Part shown: one piece after another, positions 57,955-64,000 of the stretch
Layout of the letters: each line of letters begins with the position of its first letter
Numbering within the stretch: position 1 is the stretch's first letter
NCBI GenBank assembly: GCA_038228295.1
Contig: JBBRPH010000021.1
Span: 10,857-74,856, forward strand
Direction: 5' to 3'
Origin: JAICKM01 sp038228295
GTDB taxonomy: Bacteria; Chloroflexota; Chloroflexia; QHBQ01; JAICKM01
Length of the DNA: 64,000 bases
The notes under the pieces: model-generated
Seen by the model: the letters and a program-made list of their open reading frames with translations, nothing else
What the model was told of the DNA's origin: nothing
Database searches by the model: none
Position numbers and translations under genes: made by a program

Positions 57955-58334
57955 ACCGGCGCTCCGTCCGGCACGCCACTGCTGGGTGGAATCGTCGGTG
58001 TAGATCGCACAGCCGGCAACGGGATCAGCGGGGAGAGCGCAACCTGAATGGCAAGCGCCCCCACACAGCCGAGGAACAGCAGCAGAAAGACCAGTCCAAA
58101 GGCCAATGTCAGCGGAATTGAGAACCCGCGCAGGGGTGTAGCAGGCAGTAGCGGCACCACCACCGCGACTGAGGGCCGGATTGCGGCGGCGACCGGCACG
58201 GTCGCGGCACGAGCCTGCGCGCCCGCCCGTGCCGCCGCCACCTGCGCTGCCGTCTGCGACCGTCCACATTCGTCGCAGAACCCCGCCCCCGGCTCCACCT
58301 GCCCGTCACAATCGGCGTATAAACACTGGCCCAT
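57759..58334 (-). CDS. zinc-ribbon membrane protein, 3' part antisense to the kinase gene
   Basis: 191 residues from ATG 58334, with AGGGGGA upstream. The N-terminus has a zinc ribbon (CLYADCDG...GFCDECGRS), an Ala-rich linker, one membrane segment (about 72-97, IPLTLAFGLVFLLLFLGCVGALAI), and a Pro/Val/Thr-rich external part. The last 65 codons are read on the strand opposite the histidine kinase ATPase domain, so they are probably a run-on created by loss of an earlier stop, or a true overlap. The order ribbon - linker - membrane - stalk matches the pair at 31281 and 32292 but no SOD-like domain is present. Confidence 0.6.
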   Translation of the reverse strand: MGQCLYADCDGQVEPGAGFCDECGRSQTAAQVAAARAGAQARAATVPVAAAIRPSVAVVVPLLPATPLRGFSIPLTLAFGLVFLLLFLGCVGALAIQVALSPLIPLPAVRSTPTIPPSSGVPDGAPVYARGVGVASGRRTVTVVPAPNALSNPTVPPWAVTISRTIANPSPPTLTGESAAGGAAAAGGLLW

Positions 58335-58374
58335 GTGTTATCTCTGATCCCCCTATCTGCATCCCTCGTGTCTA

Positions 58375-58707
58375 TTAGCGGGTTAGCACGCGAATTAAGG
58401 CAGCAGTTACTTCGGACATTTTCGCCGCTGTAACAGCCCCAATCCGGTAGAGGATCAACCCCTCGTCGGCAGTGATAACGTGGCTAGGCCGGATGTTGCT
58501 GTTTTGTTGGAGATTACCGTGGTGCAAATCGCGTTGCGCGAGGGGAACCGCATCCGCATCCCGTGCTGATTGGCTGGTGATAGGACACAGGATTACATCA
58601 TCGCCTGCTAATACGGCGACAACAAGCGCGGGCCGGCGTTTGCCGGCGCTGAGATTCGAGTAAGGAAACGGTATGACAACAACTTCACCCTTTACAAATG
58701 TTGCCAA
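58375..58707 (-). CDS. MazF/PemK-type toxin (endoribonuclease)
   Basis: 110 residues starting at TTG 58707: GGAGGAGG lies 7 bases upstream and the product then begins ATFVKGEVVVIPFPYSNLSAGKRRPALVV, the normal MazF N-terminus. The longer GTG 58734 start lacks such a site. CPITSQS, IRPSHVITADEGLILYRIGAVTAAKM complete the fold. The family cleaves single-stranded mRNA at short motifs, stopping growth. The gene overlaps the upstream antitoxin gene by 16 bases, the order antitoxin-toxin being standard. Confidence 0.88.
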   Translation of the reverse strand: MATFVKGEVVVIPFPYSNLSAGKRRPALVVAVLAGDDVILCPITSQSARDADAVPLAQRDLHHGNLQQNSNIRPSHVITADEGLILYRIGAVTAAKMSEVTAALIRVLTR

Positions 58708-58991
58708 GCCGTATCCTCCTCCGGCGTATCCCACAGGCGGGTTAATGCCGGCGCACTTGCCAGGGCCGTCGTCCGGCCCAATGGAATCGCAGCACGCTCG
58801 ATCAAGTGAAGTATTTGCCGGCCCAGTTCCGTTAATGCCTTGTTGGGATCTCCTGCCTGGGCGTGCTGCGATTGGGCGGCCGCACGGATTAAGCCGCTCA
58901 AGAACTCCCCTTGTTTGCGCGATGATCCCGCCAACTGTGGTAATAGTTCCGCCGCATCGTCATCCAGCATCATATTAACGCGCTTCGTCAT
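58692..58991 (-). CDS. antitoxin of the MazF-type pair, ribbon-helix-helix-like
   Basis: 99 residues, with AAAGGAGGG 6-7 bases before ATG. The N-terminus (TKRVNMMLDDDAAELLPQLAGSSRKQGEFLSGLIRAA) fits a ribbon-helix-helix DNA-binding fold; the rest (from about residue 50) is a polar helical tail suited to toxin binding. It does not resemble the classic MazE AbrB fold. The operator-like palindrome in its promoter (59057-59071) suggests autoregulation. Confidence 0.75.
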   Translation of the reverse strand: MTKRVNMMLDDDAAELLPQLAGSSRKQGEFLSGLIRAAAQSQHAQAGDPNKALTELGRQILHLIERAAIPLGRTTALASAPALTRLWDTPEEDTAWQHL

Positions 58992-59045
58992 TGGACAACC
59001 CTCCTTTCTCCTTGATTCCTAGCCTTGCTTGTTAATAACATACCT

Positions 59046-59074
59046 AGTATAGCATTACACATTTTATGTGTCAA
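59046..59074 (-). promoter_or_regulatory. toxin-antitoxin promoter with embedded palindromic operator
   Basis: On the minus strand TTGACA (59074-59069), 17-base spacer and TATACT (59051-59046) preceded by TGC, so both -35 and extended -10 are good. The palindrome ACACAT-AAA-ATGTGT (59057-59071) lies across the -35 edge and spacer, an ideal repressor site. The remaining bases up to 59203 are AT-rich with no ORF. Confidence 0.75.
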
Positions 59075-59203
59075 TATTTCAGAGAAACAGATATGAATGT
59101 GTTAATAAACGGCGGAGACCTGGTTCAGCAGCCCACTAGTCACTATGCTAAACCCCTTGTAACATTCGGTAACATAAGATCCCGATGCCCTGTCACATTC
59201 ACG

Positions 59204-59212
59204 TGCTATAGT
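59204..59212 (+). promoter_or_regulatory. extended -10 promoter of the lipoprotein gene (TGCTATAGT)
   Basis: TGC plus TATAGT at 59207-59212; leader of about 60 nt with AAAGGAA before the ATG. Confidence 0.5.
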
Positions 59213-59275
59213 GAGCGAGTAAAGGGGCAACGGCCTCTGGTTGAGTAACGATAAAGCAAACGAAAGGAACACGTA

Positions 59276-60481
59276 ATGAAACGAACTGTAGGAGCCACCG
59301 CTTTGCTGGTGTTGGGATCAGTCGGCTTAGCCGGCTGCGGCACACAACTCTCGGCACAGGACATTGTGCAGCATATGCGCGATACCGCCGCCAAAACCGA
59401 CAATGCCCATCTGGTGATGACCCTCAGCGGCGCGGTAGACGGCGCCGCAGCGAACGCCACGCTCGGCGGCACGCAGATGTCGGACTTTAAGGGTAATGTG
59501 AAGGTTGAGTTGTGGTTCAGCAAGCCGAACCTGATTAAGGCGCAGATCCTGGAGTCGAGCAAGCCGGAACTGGTCGGCGCGCAAGTGCTGAACGACGGCA
59601 CCAACCTGTGGGCCTATGAGCCGAAGAGCAAAATCGCCTATAAGGTGGACACCACCGGCTTGAAAGAACTGGCCGGCAAGGCCAACATTCCGGCGAACCT
59701 GCAAGACCTGCTGGCGAACCCCAGCGTGACCACTGCGGTGGACCAACTGCTGACGCTGACTGATGCCACGCTGGTCGGCAACGAAAAGGTCGGCGCATAC
59801 CAGACCTATCACCTCGACCTCGCGCCGAAAGCCGGCAGCCCGGCGGCCAGTGTGCTGCCCGATGCCAAAGGCTCGGTCTGGGTAGACCAAGATAGCTGGG
59901 TACCGGTCAAAGCTACCTTCACGGCCAAGCAGGGCAACGGCCACATGGAAATGACCCTGCTCGATCTCAAAACCGCGTTGCCCGCAGGCACCTTCCAGTT
60001 CACCATGCCCAGTGCCGGCGGCAAGACAGTGGACCTGACTGGGCTGACCCCGCACGCGACGACGTTGGCAGCCGCACAAACCGCCGCTACCGCCGGCGGC
60101 TACAGCCTACTGGTGCCGAGCTACCTGCCCAGTGGCGCGACGCTGGTACAAGTGATGGCGAGCAAAGGCATCATGGGCAACGGAGCCAGCGTGATCCAGA
60201 ACTATAGCGGCGGCACAGTCGCCCCGACCTTCTGGGTCAGCCAGATCAACGGCACCGAACAGTTTGGCGCGTTGGGCGGCGCGCACGCCGAAATGCCGAA
60301 GGACGGCCAGGCCGTGACCGTGCGCGGCGTGCAGGGCACCTTCGCCAGCCACAGCGAGAAGGACAGCACCGGCACGACCGCAATCCTCTGGTGGAAAGAA
60401 GCCGGCACTAAGCTGACCGTCGCCATTGGCGGCCAGGCTTCGCAGGCCGAACTCCTGAAAATTGCGGCAGGCTTGAAGTAA
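59276..60481 (+). CDS. lipoprotein with LolA-like fold and DUF4367-like C-terminus
   Basis: 401 residues. Lipobox LAGC with the modified Cys at 21. Residues about 27-245 have the alternating beta-strand pattern of the LolA/LppX/DUF2092 lipid-binding fold (AHLVMTLSGAVDG, VELWFSKPNLIKAQILESS, LVGAQVLNDGTNLWAYEPKSKIAYKVDTT, GSVWVDQDSWVPVKATFTAKQGNG). The C-terminal third (GGYSLLVPSYLPSGATLVQV ... AILWWKEAGTKLTVAIGG) resembles DUF4367. The protein is anchored outside the membrane and may carry a lipid or lipid-linked glycan. A strong hairpin follows its stop, then the DUF2867 and ABC transporter genes in the same direction. Confidence 0.85.
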   Translation: MKRTVGATALLVLGSVGLAGCGTQLSAQDIVQHMRDTAAKTDNAHLVMTLSGAVDGAAANATLGGTQMSDFKGNVKVELWFSKPNLIKAQILESSKPELVGAQVLNDGTNLWAYEPKSKIAYKVDTTGLKELAGKANIPANLQDLLANPSVTTAVDQLLTLTDATLVGNEKVGAYQTYHLDLAPKAGSPAASVLPDAKGSVWVDQDSWVPVKATFTAKQGNGHMEMTLLDLKTALPAGTFQFTMPSAGGKTVDLTGLTPHATTLAAAQTAATAGGYSLLVPSYLPSGATLVQVMASKGIMGNGASVIQNYSGGTVAPTFWVSQINGTEQFGALGGAHAEMPKDGQAVTVRGVQGTFASHSEKDSTGTTAILWWKEAGTKLTVAIGGQASQAELLKIAAGLK

Positions 60482-60488
60482 GCAAACC

Positions 60489-60524
60489 GGCGCGCCCGCT
60501 CTGCCTAGGCAGAGCGGGCGCGCC
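60489..60524 (+). terminator. 17-bp perfect hairpin after the lipoprotein gene
   Basis: Arms GGCGCGCCCGCTCTGCC and GGCAGAGCGGGCGCGCC with a TA loop, starting 8 bases after the stop. Only TTGC follows, so termination may be partial or bidirectional. Confidence 0.6.
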
Positions 60525-60570
60525 TTGCTAGTTGCCCCACTAGATGCGGGCTGCGAGATGGAGGTCGCAC

Positions 60571-61113
60571 ATGGCTACGGACACAGTAAACAAGCCACGC
60601 CAAGTGCGTATCCCCGCCGGCTCTCTGGTCGAAACCGCGTTTGCAACTAACGACTACGCCGATGCGTATGCTATACGACTGCCGACGGGAACGGCGACTG
60701 ATGTGGATGCGGTGACCCGCACGCTGTTCCTTGCCGGCCCCCACTGGGTTGATAGGCTGCTGGATCTACGGAACAACATCGTCCGCCTGATTGGGCTGAA
60801 AACACCGCCGCGTGGGGCGCAAAAACCGCAGACGATCACCCTGCAATCGGGCAGCGTGGCGGGCCTATTTCACGTCCTGGCCCGCAATGACGACGAAATT
60901 CTGCTGGGCGAAGATGATCGCCACCTGGATTTTCGCCTCTCGGTGCTAATACGCCGCCGGCAGGGCGTGGCGTGGGCTATCGTCTCGACGGTGGTGCGCT
61001 TTAACGGCCTGCTGGGCCGGGCCTATTTTGTGCCGGTGCGTCCGTTTCACCAGCGGATCGTCCCGGCTATGTTACGCAATATGCAGCGTGCCCTAAGCGG
61101 CGCACGCCTTTGA
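60571..61113 (+). CDS. DUF2867-family protein
   Basis: 180 residues from ATG 60571 with GGAGG 6 bases upstream. DYADAYAIRLP, TLFLAGPHWVDRLLDLRNNIVRLIGLKTP and the C-terminal SVLIRRRQGVAWAIVSTVVRFNGLLGRAYFVPVRPFHQRIVPAMLR match DUF2867 (PF11066). The family has no assigned activity; the fold is thought to resemble START-like ligand-binding proteins. The ABC ATPase gene starts 8 bases after its stop, so it may serve that transporter. Confidence 0.88.
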   Translation: MATDTVNKPRQVRIPAGSLVETAFATNDYADAYAIRLPTGTATDVDAVTRTLFLAGPHWVDRLLDLRNNIVRLIGLKTPPRGAQKPQTITLQSGSVAGLFHVLARNDDEILLGEDDRHLDFRLSVLIRRRQGVAWAIVSTVVRFNGLLGRAYFVPVRPFHQRIVPAMLRNMQRALSGARL

Positions 61114-61121
61114 GAGGCGCT

Positions 61122-61886
61122 ATGACTGACCTACTTGACCGTCCGCAACTACTCGATGTGTCCCTACCCCCGGCGGCCCCGCCGATTATCCGCTTGGTGG
61201 ATGTGGTGCGGCGCTATAAGATGGGCAGTGGTCCCGTCACAGCGGTGGCCGGCATCAGCCTAGACATCGCAGCGGGCGAGTTCGTGGCGCTGATGGGCGC
61301 GTCGGGGTCGGGCAAATCGTCGCTGCTCAACCTGCTCGGTGGCTTGGACCGGCCCACAACGGGCGCGGTTTGGGTGGCCGATCTGAACCTCGCGCGGGCT
61401 ACTAAGAAACAATTGGTCGAACATCGCCGCCGGCAGGTCGGCTTCATTTTCCAGAGCTTTAATCTGCTGCTGCACCGCAGCGCGCTTGAAAATGTGGAAC
61501 TGCCGCTGATGCTGGCCGGAGTGGCTGGGCCGGCCCGCCATGCCCGCGCCGCCGCGTTGCTAGCCGAAGTGGGCTTGGCCGAGCGCGCCGATCATCGGCC
61601 CAGCCAATTATCGGGCGGTGAGCAGCAGCGCGTGGCTATCGCCCGTGCACTGGCGAACGAGTCGCCCATCCTGCTGGCCGACGAGCCGACCGGCAACCTC
61701 GACAGCACTACCGGCGCCGGCGTGATGCAACTGCTGCGCGATCTGAACCGCGCCGGACGGACGCTGATCGTGGTGACGCATGATCCGGGCGTGGCCGCCT
61801 ACGCCGACCGTGTCGTTCACCTGCGCGACGGGCAGATCCTGCGGATCGAAACACAAACGCCGGATGGGCGAGAGGACGGACGATGA
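61122..61886 (+). CDS. ABC transporter ATP-binding protein, LolD/MacB type
   Basis: 254 residues from ATG 61122 (GAGAGG upstream); a TTG at 61110 is less likely. Walker A GASGSGKSS (59-67), Q-loop FQSFNLL, signature LSGGEQQRVA (163-172), Walker B ILLADE (183-188) and the switch His in VTHD. The gap between Walker A and signature and the RRRQVGFIFQSFNLL stretch fit the MacB/LolD/FtsE cluster, which drives mechanotransmission rather than simple uptake. It overlaps the permease gene by ATGA. Confidence 0.95.
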   Translation: MTDLLDRPQLLDVSLPPAAPPIIRLVDVVRRYKMGSGPVTAVAGISLDIAAGEFVALMGASGSGKSSLLNLLGGLDRPTTGAVWVADLNLARATKKQLVEHRRRQVGFIFQSFNLLLHRSALENVELPLMLAGVAGPARHARAAALLAEVGLAERADHRPSQLSGGEQQRVAIARALANESPILLADEPTGNLDSTTGAGVMQLLRDLNRAGRTLIVVTHDPGVAAYADRVVHLRDGQILRIETQTPDGREDGR

Positions 61887-63148
61887 GACCATTAGATGTG
61901 CTGGCGACCGGCCTGGGCAACCTGCGGCGGCGCAAAATCCGCACCGTGCTGACCTCAATTGGCGTGTGGGTGGGCATCTTGACAGTGGTTACGATGGTGT
62001 CGCTGGGCATCGGCTTGCAAGCGCAAATCACCGACATCATCAAGCAATGGGGGCTGGAAACGGTCTTTGTCGGCCCGAAGGTGCCGCAGCAGGCGGCCGG
62101 TGCGTTCAACGCCTACGCCCGTGTCCGGCCCGATAAGCCGATCACTCCGGCGGTAGTGGCCGGCTTCCGTGCCCTGCCGGGGGTCGCCGGCGTCGAGCCA
62201 ATGATGGACATCCCCGAAGGCTTAAACCTGAGCCTCACCTTCAGCGGCAAAAGCTACCCTTTCATCTTGGTAGACCAAAGCAGCCGTGAGTCGCTATTCC
62301 AGCAACAGGTGGACGTGACCGCCGGGCACGCGCTGCCGCCGGGCGAGACGGGGCGCGGCCTCGTTATCAGTCACCGCTATCTCAACGGCCAGGGCATCCT
62401 CCCTGCCGCCGAGGCCGCCCTCATCGGGCAGCAGGCGGTATTGCACGCCGAAACACCACGCGGCGATAAGGCCGACTTCCCGCTGACCATCGTCGGCATA
62501 GATACGGCCACCCGTGGCGGCAAAATCGGCACTGCCGACGCGGTGGGGCTCAAGCAATGGTGGTTTAACGCGCCCGATATCTTGCAGACCGACGGCTACG
62601 CCCAGGTCGCCGTCCATGCCCGCTCGCTCAACGAAGCCTCACAGGTCGCTGGGGCGGTGGCCGCGCAGGGTTTCAGCGCGCAGACGCTGCAATTACTGCT
62701 TGACCAGGTGAACCGCATCTTCCTAATCGTGGAGACGATGCTCTCCTCGATTGGCATCCTGGCTCTGATCGTCGCCAGCATTGGCATCGCCAACACGATG
62801 ATCATGGCGATCTTTGAGCGCACCCGCGAGATCGGCGTGCTGAAGGCGCTCGGCGCATCGAACGGCGACGTGCTGAAGATGTTTGTAGTCGAATCGGCGG
62901 CGATTGGCCTGCTGGGCGGCGTGTGTGGCGTAATCGGCGGCTGGCTCCTGAGCCGCCTGCTCGATTGGGTGATCCACAACTATCTGACCAGCATCCAGGT
63001 CAGCATCCCCGCACCGTTCTTTATCCTGACTCCGGCGCTGATCGCCGGCGCGCTGACCTTCGCCACGGTGATTGGCCTGCTGGCCGGCATCTACCCCGCC
63101 GCCCGCGCCGCCCGCCTGGACCCGCTGACCGCGCTGCGCCACGAATAG
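61883..63148 (+). CDS. ABC transporter permease, MacB/FtsX-like
   Basis: 421 residues. First membrane segment (about 20-43), then a large external domain of about 230 residues (MacB periplasmic core-like), then three segments in the FtsX domain (about 280-300, 330-355, 385-410). IANTMIMAIFERTREIGVLKALGASNGDVLKMFVVESAAIGLLGG is the conserved coupling-helix region. With the ATPase it forms a MacB-type complex that moves or extracts a hydrophobic substrate at the outer face. No MacA-like partner is present; the DUF2867 protein and LolA-like lipoprotein next door are candidates for that role. Confidence 0.94.
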   Translation: MRPLDVLATGLGNLRRRKIRTVLTSIGVWVGILTVVTMVSLGIGLQAQITDIIKQWGLETVFVGPKVPQQAAGAFNAYARVRPDKPITPAVVAGFRALPGVAGVEPMMDIPEGLNLSLTFSGKSYPFILVDQSSRESLFQQQVDVTAGHALPPGETGRGLVISHRYLNGQGILPAAEAALIGQQAVLHAETPRGDKADFPLTIVGIDTATRGGKIGTADAVGLKQWWFNAPDILQTDGYAQVAVHARSLNEASQVAGAVAAQGFSAQTLQLLLDQVNRIFLIVETMLSSIGILALIVASIGIANTMIMAIFERTREIGVLKALGASNGDVLKMFVVESAAIGLLGGVCGVIGGWLLSRLLDWVIHNYLTSIQVSIPAPFFILTPALIAGALTFATVIGLLAGIYPAARAARLDPLTALRHE

Positions 63149-63171
63149 CGCGGCGCAGCCGACACCAACGC

Positions 63172-64000
63172 TTACGGGAGGCGCACCAGCCCTGGGCGCG
63201 TGGGTATGGGCGAGGGTAGGTTGACGGTGGGGAAGGGGCCGGGCAGCGGGGGGGTCGCATAGCCGCCAACCCTAGTCGGGATGGGCGTAGGCACATAGAA
63301 CGTGCGTACAGGCAAGGGCAGGGGCTGAGTGGCGGTCGGCCTTACGGTGAACATCACCGTCGGCGAAACTGTGGCCGCCGGCGTAGCACTTAACGGTTGT
63401 TGCGCGCCGGCGGTCGCTGGGCAATTGAGGGGCGTAGGGAAATGCAAGCCTTCCGAAAAGGCGACGCTTAGTTCTTTTTGACCCCCATACGAAGTCGCAA
63501 TGCGCGCACCTTCTTGTAAAAACCGGCAATCCACGATCACCGTACTCAATTCCCCAGTTCGCCTTTGCGCCCCTGGACCAACCACCGTCTGATCAAGCGA
63601 AAGGTACCAGACATTGGCACCAGAGCGGAACGGTCCCCCAGTGAGGGTTAGAAGCCAATAGTGATCAAATGTCTTTTGCGGAGGCGTGTTCGGGTTGTGA
63701 TGCGGATAACCCCAAGGGCAGGTCGTGGCTCCCGGCAGCGTGACCAGTTCAACACGATACGTTTGCAACGGCGGATCAGTCGGCGGTCCCTGGTTGGTGG
63801 CTTGTGTGATAATCTGGCCCCGGTGTCCAGTCAACTGAGCGCAGTCGCGCATCTGATCATAGCGCAACTTGCCCAGTTGCGTCAGCAGCACATCATAGGG
63901 CGGCGCATTCTCCGGGTGTAACTCGAACACGGCCCGTTCAAAGTATTGCACCGTGTAGATCGGCCCCGGCGGGCCACTCGGACCCATTGGGTTACGTTGC
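63172..64000 (-). CDS. C-terminal part of a secreted surface protein (5' end outside window)
   Basis: The frame is open to the right edge; codons upstream of the first ATG (63987) still read through, so the start is not visible. It begins with TVQYFERAVFELHPENAPPYDVLLTQLG, the conserved end of the surface module found twice in the S8 protease. A following domain of about 120 residues has two Cys pairs (TTCPWG, VDCRFL) and a WYLSLDQTVVG stretch, and the last 80 residues are a Pro/Thr/Val tail (RPTATQPLPLPV, YVPTPIPTRVGG). No catalytic motif is seen. It converges on the ABC transporter operon with a 23-base gap. Confidence 0.75.
   Translation of the reverse strand, partial: QRNPMGPSGPPGPIYTVQYFERAVFELHPENAPPYDVLLTQLGKLRYDQMRDCAQLTGHRGQIITQATNQGPPTDPPLQTYRVELVTLPGATTCPWGYPHHNPNTPPQKTFDHYWLLTLTGGPFRSGANVWYLSLDQTVVGPGAQRRTGELSTVIVDCRFLQEGARIATSYGGQKELSVAFSEGLHFPTPLNCPATAGAQQPLSATPAATVSPTVMFTVRPTATQPLPLPVRTFYVPTPIPTRVGGYATPPLPGPFPTVNLPSPIPTRPGLVRLP

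Noticed and set aside
1..64000. tRNA, rRNA, CRISPR arrays, insertion sequences or phage genes
   Set aside because: No cloverleaf-like GTTCGA arm, no regularly spaced repeats and no transposase, integrase or phage structural motif was recognised by eye; a covariance-model or profile search could still find short ones.

Overview
The window is high-GC bacterial DNA with tightly packed genes. Its content points to the phylum Chloroflexota: a DnaJ-HspR-ClpC heat-shock cluster, an F420-dependent-type luciferase-like oxidoreductase, many polytopic GT-C glycosyltransferases and YfhO-like proteins, and secreted proteins with Pro/Thr-rich linkers ending in a 'GYPISEEF...VQYFERNRFELHP' module. The assignment is an inference from gene content. 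No rRNA, tRNA or CRISPR was recognised.

Layout. 1-4.3 kb: truncated methyltransferase, membrane protein, O-antigen ligase-like protein, LLM oxidoreductase. 4.4-6.1 kb: a possible 16-residue Lys-rich micro-gene with its own promoter and terminator, a P-loop kinase-like protein, a small secreted protein, and a gene-poor AT-richer stretch. 6.1-10.3 kb (minus): dnaJ-hspR-clpC behind a consensus promoter overlapped by a HAIR-like operator. 10.4-17.9 kb: five GT87-type glycosyltransferases and two paralogous zinc-ribbon membrane proteins. 17.9-26.5 kb (minus): purQ, then a long overlapping run mtaB - two membrane proteins - purC - PIG-V-like - purS - broken PIG-V-like - polytopic membrane protein, with a thioesterase on plus. 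Purine synthesis genes are thus interleaved with envelope glycosyltransferases. 26.5-33.3 kb: subtilisin-like lipoprotein, CtpA-type protease, and two paralogous zinc-ribbon / membrane / SOD-like proteins. 33.3-40.6 kb: two divergent YfhO-like genes (one broken by an in-frame TAG), a DUF2142-like protein and a small membrane protein. 40.8-44.2 kb: SirB1-like protein, pyroglutamyl peptidase, endonuclease IV, uracil-DNA glycosylase. 44.6-50.6 kb: an alpha-2-macroglobulin-like gene split by an in-frame TAA. 50.8-58.0 kb: Uma2-like protein, signal peptidase I, membrane protein, secreted protein, two-component system. 58.3-59.1 kb: zinc-ribbon protein and a MazF-type toxin-antitoxin pair with an autoregulatory-looking promoter. 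59.2-63.1 kb: lipoprotein, DUF2867 protein and a LolD/MacB-like ABC transporter. A truncated secreted protein closes the window.

Three themes stand out. First, there is heavy investment in polyprenol-linked sugar transfer and surface proteins. Second, GC-rich palindromic repeats have entered reading frames in phase. Third, three large membrane or surface genes are broken next to intact paralogs or with both halves still well conserved. Many promoters here are of the extended -10 type (TGnTATAAT).
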